From assembly GCF_900086645.1 (NCBI RefSeq), contig NZ_LT576451.1:1240001-1304000 (forward strand): 64,000 nt of DNA. The letters are read 5' to 3'. The stretch is from Curtobacterium sp. 9128 (GTDB taxonomy: Bacteria > Actinomycetota > Actinomycetes > Actinomycetales > Microbacteriaceae). A program made the translations under genes and the position numbers. The notes under the pieces were generated by a model that saw nothing but the letters and a program-made list of their open reading frames with translations, was not told the DNA's origin and made no database searches. Below, one piece after another: positions 24,949 through 34,654 of this stretch (position 1 is its first letter; every line of letters begins with the position of its first letter).

Positions 24949-27932
24949 TGTACCTGCACCACCTCGAACTCCGTGCCATCGGCCCGTACCCGGACCTGGT
25001 CTCGATCGACTTCGCCGCGCTCGCCGCGTCGGGTGTCTTCCTGCTCGAGGGACCGACCGGATCCGGCAAGTCGACCATCATCGACGCCGTCGTCTTCGCG
25101 CTGTACGGCGGACTCGCCGGCTCGGACGCCAGCTCCGACCGGCTGCACAGCCAGCACGCCGACCCTGCGGTCGAGCCGTTCGTGGAGCTCGTGTTCGAGA
25201 CCGGTGCCGGCGTGTTCCGTGTGCGGCGCACGCCGCAGTACGACCGCCCGAAGCAGCGTGGCACCGGCACGGTCAGACAGCAATCCTCGGCGCAGCTCGT
25301 CCGGCTCCCGCACCCGACGGACCCGGCGGGAGAGCCGATCTCCGCCCGCGCGCAAGAGGTCGGCGCCGAGATCGCCCGGATCGTCGGACTCGACCGCGCG
25401 CAGTTCCTGCAGACGGTGGTGCTGCCGCAGGGCGAGTTCGCCCGCTTCCTGAAGTCACCCGGTGAAGAGCGCAGGAAGCTCCTGCAGTCACTGTTCGGCA
25501 CGGAGATCTACGACCGCACCGCCGACGAGCTCGCGGCACGGCGGCGGGCAGCGGCAGCCGAAGTGGAGTCAGCCGACGCACGCGTGCGAGACGCCCTCGC
25601 GCGCTTCGCCGAAGCCTCCGGTCGGACCACGCTCGATCTCCCCGGGGTCGACGAGTCCGAGGTCCCGGCGATCGTCCTCGAGCTCCGGCGGATCGCCGAT
25701 GCCGCGGTCACGGCCCGGACCGCGGCGGCAGCGGCGGCCCGTGCAGCCGTCGAGCACGAGCAGTCGGTCGTCCAGCGCCGAACCGCACTCGATCGCCGCA
25801 GTGCCCTGCTCGCCCGGTCCGCGGCACTCGACGAACGAGCGGACGCCGTCGCCGAGTCCCGGGCCCGACTGTCCCTCGCCGAGCGGGCAGCGCGGGTGGT
25901 GGCGGTCGCGGACGGCCTCGATGCCGCTCGAGCACGTGCCGACACCGTCGCCGAGGAGCTCGCGGCGCTCCGGCTCCAGCACGACGTCACCGCCGACGAC
26001 ACCGCGGGGGAGCGTGACCGCCTCTCGGAGCTCGTCGGAGCCGTCCGACACCTCGTCCCCGTCGCGCTCGCCCTCCCTGAACGGCGACGGGCCGTCGACG
26101 ACGCCCGCGCGCAGGCCGAGCGACTCGGCACTCGGCTCGCCGAACTCGACGCGGCGCTCGAAGCCCGTCCGGCGGAACGTGCGCGCATCGTGGAGGCCTC
26201 TCGCGCTGCTGCCGAGACGGCCGCTGACGCCGAAACCGCCCGTCACGAAGCCGACGTTGTGCGCGACCTCCGTCGGCTGGTCGTCGACCTCGCGGCGGCG
26301 CGTACACGCGTCCAGGCAGCGGAGACATCGGTGGCGTCGGCGCGATCGGCGGCGCAGGACGCCCTCGTCGCCGAGCAGCACCTGCGCGAGCGGCGCATCG
26401 CGGGGCTCGCCGGAGAGCTCGGTCAGGCACTCCAGCCAGGCGACGCCTGTCCCGTGTGCGGCTCGGTGGAGCACCCGGCGGTCGCCACGCCGCAGGACGA
26501 CCACCCGACGCCGGCGCAGATCGCCGAGGCAGCGGCGACCGCGCGACGGGCGGACGATGCCCTCGCCACCGCGGCGACCACCCTCGCCGTCGAGCGCGCG
26601 GAGCAGGAACGGCTCACCGCCGCGGTCGGCAGCATCGAGCCTGAGGAACTCGATCGCCGTGCGGCCGTCGCGGACGAGCGGGTCCGGGCGGCGCGGACGG
26701 CGGCCACGACGGTCGCCGAACGCGAGCGGGACCGGGCCGCGCACGACGACGTCACCCGGGCCCTCGAACAAGACCGCAACGACGTCGACGCCCGTCGGCA
26801 GGTGCTCCTCGCGACGACCGCGAACGACTCGGATCGCGTGGAGCAGGACACCACTGCCGTCGTCGACGCCCTCGCCACCCTCGCCGGACACCTCGACGTC
26901 GAGCCGAAGGGACTGCCGGAGGCGGTGTCCGCCGTCGACGACCGGATCCAGGCACTCCGCGCGGTCGCCGAGGCGGTCGAGCGGGTCCGGATCGCCACCG
27001 CGGCCGTCGCGGAGCGTGCGACCGAGGTCACCGCGGCCGTCCGTGCCCAGGACTTCGCGGATGTCGCCGCTGCTCGTGCAGCGGTGCTCGGAGCGGACGA
27101 CGCCGAGCGGCTCCGGACGATCGTCGACGATGCGGATCGCGAGCGCGCGGTCGTCGATGCCGGGCTGGCGGAGCCCGCCGTCGTCCAGGCTGCGGATGAC
27201 GATCCGGCCACGATCGACCTCGACGCCGCCGGTGCCGAGACGTCCCGCACCGCGCAGGTCCTCGACGAGGCGACCAGGACGGCGGCGACGACTGGTGAGC
27301 GGGCGGACGCGAGCGAGCGGTGTGCCGGGGATTTCGAGCGTGCCGTGTGCGCGCGGGAGTCCACCTCGGCACGCAGCCGAGCGGTGGTGCGGCTCGCCGA
27401 CATCGCTGCCGGGGTGCCCGGGCAGAACCCCACGGGGATCACCCTCGGCACGTACGTGCTCATGCGCCGCTTCGAGGACGTCGTCGCCGCCGCGAACGAC
27501 CGACTCCGGACGATGCTCGGCGGCCGCTTCACGCTCGAGACCTCGGACGAACGAGAATCCGGTGCCCGAGCTCGACGGACCGGTCTCGCGCTCGCCGTCC
27601 GCGACCACACGACCGACACGACGCGTGATCCACGGAGCCTGTCCGGGGGCGAGACCTTCACGTTCTCGCTCTGCCTGGCGCTCGGGCTCGCCGACGTCGT
27701 CCAGGCCGAAGCCGGTGGTGTCGCGCTCGGCACGTTGTTCGTCGACGAAGGGTTCGGCACGCTCGACCCCGAGACGCTCGACGGCGTCATCGGTCAGCTG
27801 TCCAAGCTCACCGCCGGCGGCCGGCAGGTCGGCATCGTCAGCCACGTGGAAGAGCTCAAGCAGCGCATCCCGGAGCGGATCGCTGTCCGCCGTGCTCCGG
27901 GTGGTGGCTCACAGGTCAGCACCACGGTCTGA
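24948..27932 (+). CDS. sbcC: Exonuclease SbcCD subunit C
   Basis: 994 residues with the SMC/Rad50 plan: P-loop EGPTGSGKST (~36-45), two long Ala/Arg/Glu-rich coiled-coil arms, a zinc hook CPVC (501-504) at the apex, and the ABC signature LSGGE plus Walker B (FVDEGFGTL) near the C-terminus. It partners SbcD in the cytosol; the start overlaps the sbcD stop by one base. Length is at the usual size for the family. Confidence 0.95.
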   Translation: MYLHHLELRAIGPYPDLVSIDFAALAASGVFLLEGPTGSGKSTIIDAVVFALYGGLAGSDASSDRLHSQHADPAVEPFVELVFETGAGVFRVRRTPQYDRPKQRGTGTVRQQSSAQLVRLPHPTDPAGEPISARAQEVGAEIARIVGLDRAQFLQTVVLPQGEFARFLKSPGEERRKLLQSLFGTEIYDRTADELAARRRAAAAEVESADARVRDALARFAEASGRTTLDLPGVDESEVPAIVLELRRIADAAVTARTAAAAAARAAVEHEQSVVQRRTALDRRSALLARSAALDERADAVAESRARLSLAERAARVVAVADGLDAARARADTVAEELAALRLQHDVTADDTAGERDRLSELVGAVRHLVPVALALPERRRAVDDARAQAERLGTRLAELDAALEARPAERARIVEASRAAAETAADAETARHEADVVRDLRRLVVDLAAARTRVQAAETSVASARSAAQDALVAEQHLRERRIAGLAGELGQALQPGDACPVCGSVEHPAVATPQDDHPTPAQIAEAAATARRADDALATAATTLAVERAEQERLTAAVGSIEPEELDRRAAVADERVRAARTAATTVAERERDRAAHDDVTRALEQDRNDVDARRQVLLATTANDSDRVEQDTTAVVDALATLAGHLDVEPKGLPEAVSAVDDRIQALRAVAEAVERVRIATAAVAERATEVTAAVRAQDFADVAAARAAVLGADDAERLRTIVDDADRERAVVDAGLAEPAVVQAADDDPATIDLDAAGAETSRTAQVLDEATRTAATTGERADASERCAGDFERAVCARESTSARSRAVVRLADIAAGVPGQNPTGITLGTYVLMRRFEDVVAAANDRLRTMLGGRFTLETSDERESGARARRTGLALAVRDHTTDTTRDPRSLSGGETFTFSLCLALGLADVVQAEAGGVALGTLFVDEGFGTLDPETLDGVIGQLSKLTAGGRQVGIVSHVEELKQRIPERIAVRRAPGGGSQVSTTV

Positions 27933-27967
27933 CCCGAACACGAAGGCCCGGACACGAAGGTCCGACC

Positions 27968-28150
27968 TCAGGGCGTCGGCGTCGCCGAGGTGTCGACGGT
28001 GCCGTCGGGTGGGGGCAGGATGTCGGCTGCGACCCAGGGGAACACCCAGGTGAAGAGGACGAACACGAGTGCGGTGAGCAGCACGATCAGTTCGAGGACC
28101 TTGAGGGCGGTCGGGCCGGGCAGGAGTCGCCACACGAGCGGGAAGATCAC
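27968..28150 (-). CDS. Small membrane protein co-encoded with the sortase
   Basis: 60 residues: a short N-terminus (MIFPLVWRLLPGP), one membrane helix (LIVLLTALVFVLFTWVFPWV) and a polar acidic/Thr/Pro tail. The GTG at 28150 overlaps the sortase stop (GTGA), so translation is coupled. Similar tiny membrane proteins follow class E sortase genes in related actinobacteria; an assisting role is inferred only from this. Confidence 0.75.
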   Translation of the reverse strand: MIFPLVWRLLPGPTALKVLELIVLLTALVFVLFTWVFPWVAADILPPPDGTVDTSATPTP

Positions 28151-28950
28151 TTGGGCGTCTCCGAGAGTTCCTTCGGCGTCCCCTCGGACGCGGGCATCCA
28201 GTAGTCGAGCTTGGCGTGGGTGATGTAGCGCTCCTTGGCGGACCACATCGGGTGGCAGGCGGTGAGCGTCAGCCAGCGGTCGTCGGCGGTGGGCTGGACG
28301 CCGGGCTTGTTCGGGACGGGTGCGATCGTCTCGATGTGGTCGGGTGTGACGATCTGGCTGTCGGTGACCTTGTAGACGTACCAGACGTCGAAGTTCGTGG
28401 CCTTGTCGGTGACGCGGACGACGATCGCATCGTCGGTCGTGAGTTCGGCGATCTGGTTGAGCGGCTTGCCGTAGGTGACGCGGTGGCCGGCGACGGCGAA
28501 GTTGCCTTCGGCGCCGGGCATCGCGGTGTCCTGGTAGTGGCCGAGTCCGATGGTGTTGAGGACCTTCTCGCGGTTCGTGCCCTCGCCGATGGGACGGTTG
28601 TAGTCGGCTCCGAAGCGCGGGATCTGCATGGTGCCGAAGACGTCCGTGACGTTCGGCGGCTCCGCGAGGACGGGTGCCGTGCCGCGGTGCTCGGTCCCGA
28701 CGGTCGGCTTCGCCTTGGTCTGCCCGAGGTCCTTCACCAGGGAGGTCTGGTGCTGGTTCGCCACGACGTCGGTCCACCAGCCGGTCCACACCACGTACAG
28801 CCCGGTGACGGCGCCCGCGATGATGAGCAACTCCGCGATGAGCGACACGATCGCGCCGCCGACGGTCTGCCGAGGGCGAGGTCCCCGCTTCGTCCGGGCA
28901 CGCTCGTCCCGCGCGCTGCGGCGCGAGGGAAGGGTCTCGTGTGCGGTCAC
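28147..28950 (-). CDS. Class E sortase
   Basis: 267 residues: a basic cytosolic N-terminus, one membrane anchor (~30-55), then a sortase barrel with catalytic His156 (AGHRVTYG), Cys232 (TLTACHP) and Arg241 (RYITH). Class E enzymes join LAXTG-type proteins to cell-wall peptidoglycan in high-GC actinobacteria. No protein with an LAXTG/LPXTG tail is encoded in this window. ATG 28950 begins the two-gene operon. Confidence 0.92.
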   Translation of the reverse strand: MTAHETLPSRRSARDERARTKRGPRPRQTVGGAIVSLIAELLIIAGAVTGLYVVWTGWWTDVVANQHQTSLVKDLGQTKAKPTVGTEHRGTAPVLAEPPNVTDVFGTMQIPRFGADYNRPIGEGTNREKVLNTIGLGHYQDTAMPGAEGNFAVAGHRVTYGKPLNQIAELTTDDAIVVRVTDKATNFDVWYVYKVTDSQIVTPDHIETIAPVPNKPGVQPTADDRWLTLTACHPMWSAKERYITHAKLDYWMPASEGTPKELSETPK

Positions 28951-29062
28951 GTGGCTCCCGATCCGGAGGGGACAGTCGTCGCGGTCCGACGACGCTCAGG
29001 TCTATCAGACCACGAGGACGCCGCGCTGACGGAGTTCTGCACACCCCAGTTAGCGTGGTGTC

Positions 29063-29497
29063 GTGCAGTACGTCATCCGGCAGTTCACCCCTGACGACAC
29101 CGAGGCCGTGGTCGCCCTCTGGGAGACCTGCGGCCTGGTCCGACCCTGGAACGACCCGCGGAAGGACATCGCGCGCAAGCTCTCGGTGCAGCCGGAGCTC
29201 TTCCTCGTCGCGACCGACCCGGAGGGCGCCGACCGGCTCGTCGCCGCCGGCATGGCCGGGTTCGACGGGCACCGCGGTTGGGTCAACTACCTCGCCGTGC
29301 AGCCCGACCTGCAGGGATCGGGGCTCGGGCGGACGTTCATGGCCGAGTTCGAGCGGCTGCTCGCCGACATGGGCTGCCCGAAGCTGAACCTGCAGGTGCG
29401 CGCCGGCAACGAGCAGGTCATCGGCTTCTACGAGGCCCTCGGCTACGCGGACGACCACACGGTGTCGATGGGCAAGCGCCTCATCCCCGACGCCTGA
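29063..29497 (+). CDS. GNAT family acetyltransferase (YpeA-like)
   Basis: 144 residues, one GNAT domain. The acetyl-CoA motif is LQGSGLGRTFMAEFE, with the following LNLQVRAGNEQVIGFYEALGY typical of the RimI/YpeA branch. It would acetylate an amine of a small molecule or protein N-terminus; the substrate is unknown. TAGCGT six bases before GTG 29063 supports this start. Confidence 0.85.
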   Translation: MQYVIRQFTPDDTEAVVALWETCGLVRPWNDPRKDIARKLSVQPELFLVATDPEGADRLVAAGMAGFDGHRGWVNYLAVQPDLQGSGLGRTFMAEFERLLADMGCPKLNLQVRAGNEQVIGFYEALGYADDHTVSMGKRLIPDA

Positions 29498-29556
29498 CGC
29501 CGCCCCGCCCGCCGCCCGCCCGCCTCCTGCCCCCGCCCCGTGCCCCGCCCCGTCCT

Positions 29557-29611
29557 CCGCGAAAGCGACAGATCCCGGCCGAAGTCCGGCGGCAGGCAGT
29601 CGCTTTCGCGG
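29557..29611. terminator. Perfect 13-bp stem hairpin
   Basis: CCGCGAAAGCGAC (29557-29569) and GTCGCTTTCGCGG (29599-29611) pair exactly; the 29-base loop is itself GC-rich and folded. It separates the convergent GNAT and EamA genes. The arms share AAAGCGAC/GTCGCTTTCGCGG with the hairpin at 15367-15416. Confidence 0.75.
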
Positions 29612-29681
29612 GGTGCACGGGAGTGTGTGGGCGGAGACCGTCGTTTCGGCGGGACGAGACCCCCGCCGGGGACGAAGCCGG

Positions 29682-30683
29682 TCAGGACAGGGCGAGCGCG
29701 ACCGACGCCGCCAGCGCCAACCCGATCCCGAGCCCCTGCAGCACGGTGAGCCGCTCCCGGAGCACCAGGCCCGCGAGCACCACCGTGCCGATCGGGTAGA
29801 GCGCGTTGAGGACGCTGATCACCGGCAGCGTCGCCGGGTCCGTACTCGAGTGCAGTCCGGCCTGGATGAACACGTTCGCCATCGCGTCGAACACCCCGCA
29901 CGCCACGATCACCAGCGCGAGCCGACGGACCGAGCCGCCGCGGGCCGTGGACCCGGCCACCCCGTCGGCCGCGGCCGACGACGCGACGACCACCGAGCCT
30001 CCAGACCGAGCCGGCCGAGCGGGCCGCGCGGGCCGCGCCGACCGAGCCGCCCGCGCCGACCGCGCCGCCGCCGCCGACCGAGCCGCCCCCGCCGACAGCA
30101 CCGCCGCCGCACCCAGCAGGAGCGCCTGCAGCACCCGCGCGACCAGCAGCGGCGCGACCCCCGAGTCCCCAGGGGTCTCGTTGAACGCGAGCACGATCCC
30201 GCCGAACCCGCACCCCGCGACCGCCGCCGCGAGCACGCCACGCGTGGTGAGCCGAGCGCCCCCGGCGTCCCGCACCGACGCGACCAGCACGACCGCGACC
30301 ACCGCGACCACCAGCGCGCCGATCGCCACCGGCGACAGCACCGTTCCCCTGATCAACGCGACCACCACGGGGACGACGGCGGAGAACACGGCGGTCAGCG
30401 GTGAGAGCACGCTCATCGGCCCGATCGCGAGGGCGGCGTACAGCAGCAGCACCCCGACGCCGCCGGAGACCCCGCCGACCGCTCCCCACAGCGTCGCCTG
30501 CCACGAGAACCGTGCCCCGACGACGACCAGCCCGACCAGGAGCGGCGCGATGCCCACGGCGGCGGCGATCGCGGCGACCGTCACGGGTCGGACGCGCCGC
30601 GACGCGAGCCCACCCAGGAAGTCCGCGAACCCGTACACGAGCGCGCCGCTGAGGCCGAGCATCACGGTGAGCACGGGTCCCAT
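29682..30683 (-). CDS. EamA/DMT superfamily transporter
   Basis: 333 residues with ten predicted helices in two EamA halves, beginning MGPVLTVMLGLSGALVYGFADFLGG. Between the halves lies an unusual ~45-residue hydrophilic Ala/Arg/Pro/Ser-rich insert (…AARSARPARPARPARSGG…), where a normal family member has a short loop. Part of that insert is read from a GGTCTGGAGGCTCG element (29994-30008). DMT proteins export amino acids or metabolites; the substrate is not predictable. ATG 30683 gives the family-length start. Confidence 0.82.
   Translation of the reverse strand: MGPVLTVMLGLSGALVYGFADFLGGLASRRVRPVTVAAIAAAVGIAPLLVGLVVVGARFSWQATLWGAVGGVSGGVGVLLLYAALAIGPMSVLSPLTAVFSAVVPVVVALIRGTVLSPVAIGALVVAVVAVVLVASVRDAGGARLTTRGVLAAAVAGCGFGGIVLAFNETPGDSGVAPLLVARVLQALLLGAAAVLSAGAARSAAAARSARAARSARPARPARPARSGGSVVVASSAAADGVAGSTARGGSVRRLALVIVACGVFDAMANVFIQAGLHSSTDPATLPVISVLNALYPIGTVVLAGLVLRERLTVLQGLGIGLALAASVALALS
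29994..30008 (-). repeat. GGTCTGGAGGCTCG element inside the EamA gene
   Basis: CGAGCCTCCAGACCG on the plus strand is a variant of the window-wide element and encodes RSGGS in the inter-domain insert. Confidence 0.55.
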
Positions 30684-30710
30684 CCTGCCCCGCCCGGTAG
30701 CCTGCCCAGC

Positions 30711-31829
30711 GTGAGTGTTCCCTACCAGCGCATGTTCCGGGTCGACGGCCGTTGGCGCTGGTGGCGACCGCTCCTGGCGTTGACAGTCTTCCTCGGGTTC
30801 TACCTGGCGACGCAGGTCCTCATCGCGGTCGCGTACCTCGTGCCGATCGGCGTGCAGCGCGGCCCGGACGGGCTCAGAGCGTTCCAGGACCAGCTGTCGT
30901 CCGGCGCGCTCGACCCGACCGACCCGGTCGTCCTCTCGATGACGATCGTGTCGCTGGTGGTGCTGCTGCCGTCGATCATGATCGCGGTGCGGATCGCCCG
31001 ACTCGGACCGATCGGACAGCTGTCGAGCGTGCGGATGCGGGTCCGCTGGGGGTGGATGGCACGCTGCCTGCTGCCGCTCCTCGTCCTGGCACTCATCATG
31101 GTCGGCATCCAGACCGCCGGCACGTACACGGTCGACGGGTCCGGGGTGCACTGGAACACCGACGCGATCGGTCAGTCCACCGTGACGCTCGGGACCCTGA
31201 CGCTCACGATCGTCCTCGTGGTGCTGCTCGTGCCGTTCCAGGCCGCAGCAGAGGAGTACGTCTTCCGCGGCTTCCTCATGCAGACGATCGGCGCGTGGAT
31301 CCCGCTGCGGAAGGCCGGCGCCGTCATCGCCGTGCTGGTCTCGACGGTGGTGTTCGCGATCCTGCACGTCCCGAACGGCTACAACATCTGGGGCATCCTC
31401 GACGTCGGGTCGTTCGGGCTCATCGCGGCGATCATCGTGCTCCGCACCGGAGGCCTCGAAGCCACGATCCTGCAGCACGCGCTCAACAACGTCACGATCT
31501 TCGTGCTGCAGGCGCCCGGGTGGTCGAAGATCGACCTCGACTCGTCGAACGGGTCCGCCGTCGGTTGGCTCATCACGCTCGGCACCTCGCTCCTCTACTG
31601 GGGGATGATCGAGTTCACGGCCCGGCGTTCCGGCCTCGACCGCCGGTTCCCAGGATCCGAGGCGCCGCGGTTCCGCGGCCCGGTGCCTGCCTGGGCAGGC
31701 GGGTCGCGCTGGGTCCGGCCGGGAGGCACGGGCTGGTCGGGCGCGCCCGCTCGCTCCGAGGGCGTGGCCGGCTCCACCGCCGTGGCCGACCCTGTGGACA
31801 ACGCACTGGGTGTCGCCGGTCGCCCGTAG
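30711..31829 (+). CDS. CPBP family intramembrane metalloprotease
   Basis: 372 residues, six to eight membrane helices. CPBP/ABI motifs are complete: EEYVFRG (Glu181, Glu182, Arg186), His219 in FAILHVPNG and HALNN (256-260). Relatives include Rce1-type CaaX proteases and bacteriocin-immunity proteins. The C-terminal ~70 residues are Pro/Gly/Arg-rich and cytosolic. GTG 30711 has TAGCCT seven bases upstream. Its last codons nearly touch the recQ promoter. Confidence 0.87.
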   Translation: MSVPYQRMFRVDGRWRWWRPLLALTVFLGFYLATQVLIAVAYLVPIGVQRGPDGLRAFQDQLSSGALDPTDPVVLSMTIVSLVVLLPSIMIAVRIARLGPIGQLSSVRMRVRWGWMARCLLPLLVLALIMVGIQTAGTYTVDGSGVHWNTDAIGQSTVTLGTLTLTIVLVVLLVPFQAAAEEYVFRGFLMQTIGAWIPLRKAGAVIAVLVSTVVFAILHVPNGYNIWGILDVGSFGLIAAIIVLRTGGLEATILQHALNNVTIFVLQAPGWSKIDLDSSNGSAVGWLITLGTSLLYWGMIEFTARRSGLDRRFPGSEAPRFRGPVPAWAGGSRWVRPGGTGWSGAPARSEGVAGSTAVADPVDNALGVAGRP

Positions 31830-31839
31830 GCTCGTGGGC

Positions 31840-33696
31840 ATGAGCACCACCTCGGCCGCTGCCGCGCCCCCCGCGGTGTCGCCGTCGCGCGCCGCCGCAC
31901 TCGACGTCCTGCACCGGGTGTGGGGCTACGACGACTTCCGCGGCGAACAGGCGGCGATCATCGACCGCGTCGTCACCGGTGGGGACGCCCTCGTCCTGAT
32001 GCCGACCGGTGGCGGCAAGTCGCTCTGCTACCAGGTGCCCGCGCTCGTCCGCGACGGCGTGGGTGTCGTCGTGTCGCCGCTCATCGCGCTCATGCAGGAC
32101 CAGGTCGACGCCCTCGCGGCGAACGGCGTTAAGGCCGCGTTCCTCAACTCCACGCAGGGCCCGGACGAGCGTGCCAGGGTCGAGCGCGCCGTCGTCCAGG
32201 GCGAGGTGGACATGCTCTACCTCGCGCCGGAACGGCTGCGGCTCGAGTCCACCCGTGCGCTGCTCGACCGTGCGCAGATCGCGCTCTTCGCCATCGACGA
32301 GGCGCACTGCGTCGCGCAGTGGGGCCACGACTTCCGTCCGGACTACCTCGAACTGAGCGTGCTGCACGAGCGCTGGCCGACCGTGCCACGCGTCGCCCTG
32401 ACCGCCACCGCCACGCCGCAGACCCACCGCGAGATCTCCGCCCGCCTCGGGTTGGACGACGCGGCGCACTTCGTCGCGGACTTCGACCGGCCGAACATCC
32501 AGTACCGCATCGAGCCGAAGACCGGGGCGCTGCAGCAGCTCCTCACGTTCATCCGGACGGAGCACAAGGGCGACGCCGGCATCGTCTACTGCCTGTCGCG
32601 CAACTCCGTCGAGCGCACGGCCGCGGCGCTCGTCGACCAGGGCATCCCGGCGCTGCCGTACCACGCGGGCCTCGACGTGCGGGTGCGGGAGCGCAACCAG
32701 TCGCAGTTCCTCCGCGAAGAGGGCATCGTGATGGTCGCCACGATCGCGTTCGGGATGGGCATCGACAAGCCCGACGTCCGGTTCGTGGCGCACCTCGACC
32801 TGCCGAAGTCGGTGGAGGGCTACTACCAGGAGACCGGTCGTGCCGGTCGTGACGGGCAGCCGTCGACGGCGTGGCTCGCCTACGGGCTGAACGACGTCGT
32901 GCAGCAGCGCCGGATGATCGACCAGTCCGAGGGGGACGCGGCGCACCGTCGGCAGCTCAGCGCGCACCTCGACGCCATGCTCGCGCTGTGCGAGACCATC
33001 GAGTGCCGCCGGGTGCGGCTGCTCGCGTACTTCGGGCAGGAGTCCACGGCGTGCGGCAACTGCGACACGTGCATCGCCCCGCCGGAGTCCTGGGACGGCA
33101 CGGTCCCCGCACAGAAGCTCCTGTCGACGATCGTGCGGCTCGATCGAGAGCGCGGGCAGCGGTACGGCGTCGCGCACCTCGTGGACATCCTCGTCGGCAA
33201 GCAGTCGCCCCGCGTGCAGGAGCTCCAGCACGAGTCCCTGGCGACCTTCGGCATCGGGTCGGAGCTGTCCGAGGGCGAGTGGCGGACAGTGGCGCGGCAG
33301 GTCCTCGCGCAGGGGTACGCCGCGGTGTCCGGCGACGGCTACGGCACGCTCGTGCTCAGCCAGAGCAGCGCCGAGGTGCTCGGTGGACGCGTGCAGGTGC
33401 TCATGCGTCGTGACCCGGTCAGGGCGCCCCGTGCCGGCCGATCGCGCCGCCAGGTGGTCTCCGACATGCCGCAGGAAGCGCTCGGCCTGTTCGAGGCGCT
33501 CCGTTCCTGGCGTGCGGCACAGGCCCGCGAGCAGGGCGTCCCGGCGTACGTGGTCTTCAACGACGCGACCCTCAGGGGCATCGCGGCCGTTCGACCGTCC
33601 GACGTCGACCAGCTCGCCGAGATCTCCGGTGTCGGTGCCGCGAAGCTCGAGTCGTACGGACGTGCCGTGCTCGACGTGGTGGCCGCCGCCGAGTGA
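31840..33696 (+). CDS. recQ: ATP-dependent DNA helicase RecQ
   Basis: 618 residues: RecQ helicase core with MPTGGGKS (Walker A), IDEAHCVAQWGHDFRP (motif II), SGRAGRDG-like motif VI (GRAGRDGQPS), a zinc-binding cluster (CGNCDTC) in the RQC domain, and a C-terminal HRDC domain (~540-610). It unwinds DNA 3' to 5' in recombination and fork repair. The ATG at 31840 follows TAGGCT by seven bases; that hexamer begins at the CPBP stop. Confidence 0.95.
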   Translation: MSTTSAAAAPPAVSPSRAAALDVLHRVWGYDDFRGEQAAIIDRVVTGGDALVLMPTGGGKSLCYQVPALVRDGVGVVVSPLIALMQDQVDALAANGVKAAFLNSTQGPDERARVERAVVQGEVDMLYLAPERLRLESTRALLDRAQIALFAIDEAHCVAQWGHDFRPDYLELSVLHERWPTVPRVALTATATPQTHREISARLGLDDAAHFVADFDRPNIQYRIEPKTGALQQLLTFIRTEHKGDAGIVYCLSRNSVERTAAALVDQGIPALPYHAGLDVRVRERNQSQFLREEGIVMVATIAFGMGIDKPDVRFVAHLDLPKSVEGYYQETGRAGRDGQPSTAWLAYGLNDVVQQRRMIDQSEGDAAHRRQLSAHLDAMLALCETIECRRVRLLAYFGQESTACGNCDTCIAPPESWDGTVPAQKLLSTIVRLDRERGQRYGVAHLVDILVGKQSPRVQELQHESLATFGIGSELSEGEWRTVARQVLAQGYAAVSGDGYGTLVLSQSSAEVLGGRVQVLMRRDPVRAPRAGRSRRQVVSDMPQEALGLFEALRSWRAAQAREQGVPAYVVFNDATLRGIAAVRPSDVDQLAEISGVGAAKLESYGRAVLDVVAAAE

Positions 33697-33778
33697 CCCG
33701 CCGTTCCATGCCCCGCGCGGCATGGAACCCGTGGGCGCCTGACTACACTCGGAACCTCCCGCCACGAGGAGGCAGCAG

Positions 33779-34522
33779 GTGCCCGGTTCGACGATGTTCA
33801 CCACCGTGCTCGCGCGTGCCGTGGTGGCGCCGCTCGCTCGCGTGGTCTGGCGCCCGAAGATCATCGGCCGCAAGAACGTCCCGAAGCGCGGCGCGGTGAT
33901 CCTCGCGAGCAACCACCGGTCGTTCATCGACTCTCCGGCGATCACGATCATGGCGCCGCGCAAGGTCTCGTTCCTCGCGAAGCAGGAGTACTTCACGGGC
34001 AAGGGGCTCCGCGGCGCGCTGTCCCGCGCGTTCTTCGGCGGCATCGGTGCCATCGGGGTCGAGCGGGGAGCCGGAGCAGCGGCGCAGCACGCCCTCGACC
34101 TCGGCCTCGCACGGTTGCACGAGGGCGAGGCCTTCGCGATCTACCCCGAGGGCACACGCTCCCTGGACGGCCGGATCTACCGCGGTCGGACCGGCGTGGC
34201 ATGGCTGGCGCTGACGAGTGGTGCGCCCGTCGTGCCCGTCGCGCTCACCGGCACCGAGGACGTCCAGCCCGTCGGTTCTCGGATCCCGAAGCTCGCCCGC
34301 GTGACGATCGAGTTCGGCGAGCCGATCGACCTGTCCACCTTCGGTGAGGCGTCGTCCGGTCGGGCGAGGCGTCACGCCACCGATGCGGTGATGGCGGCCA
34401 TCCAGGAGATGAGCGGGCAGGAGCCGGCGAACGCGTACAACAACCCGCCGGCGACGATCGTCGAGCGGGTGCGACGCGTGTTGCACCGCGACGACCCGAG
34501 CGAGGCTGTCGAACCAGACTGA
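33779..34522 (+). CDS. 1-acyl-glycerol-3-phosphate acyltransferase family protein
   Basis: 247 residues of the PlsC family, with the catalytic NHRSFID (His46, Asp51; HX4D) and YPEGTRS acceptor motif. It makes phosphatidate from lysophosphatidate at the membrane; other acyl acceptors occur in actinobacteria, where several paralogues exist. GTG 33779 has GAGGAG upstream. Typical length. Confidence 0.88.
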   Translation: MPGSTMFTTVLARAVVAPLARVVWRPKIIGRKNVPKRGAVILASNHRSFIDSPAITIMAPRKVSFLAKQEYFTGKGLRGALSRAFFGGIGAIGVERGAGAAAQHALDLGLARLHEGEAFAIYPEGTRSLDGRIYRGRTGVAWLALTSGAPVVPVALTGTEDVQPVGSRIPKLARVTIEFGEPIDLSTFGEASSGRARRHATDAVMAAIQEMSGQEPANAYNNPPATIVERVRRVLHRDDPSEAVEPD

Positions 34523-34546
34523 TCGACGCGTCCTCGACGACTCCTA

Positions 34547-34577
34547 TTGCACATACGAAATATCAGTGATTGAATAG
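34547..34577 (+). promoter_or_regulatory. A+T-rich promoter-like patch
   Basis: TTGCAC (34547-34552) and GAATAG (34572-34577), 19 bases apart, lie in a ~35-bp stretch that is about 65% A+T, exceptional in this window. It stands ~80 bases before ATG 34655. Confidence 0.45.
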
Positions 34578-34654
34578 GGCTGTGCCGATCGGCACCGCCT
34601 GACCGCCCGAACCGGACCAGGCGCATCGCAGACCTGACCCGGAAGGCACGCAGC

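Noticed and set aside
31810..31840. RecQ start at 31810 overlapping the CPBP gene
   Set aside because: ATG 31840 has the leaderless hexamer at the right distance; the extra ten residues are not RecQ-like.
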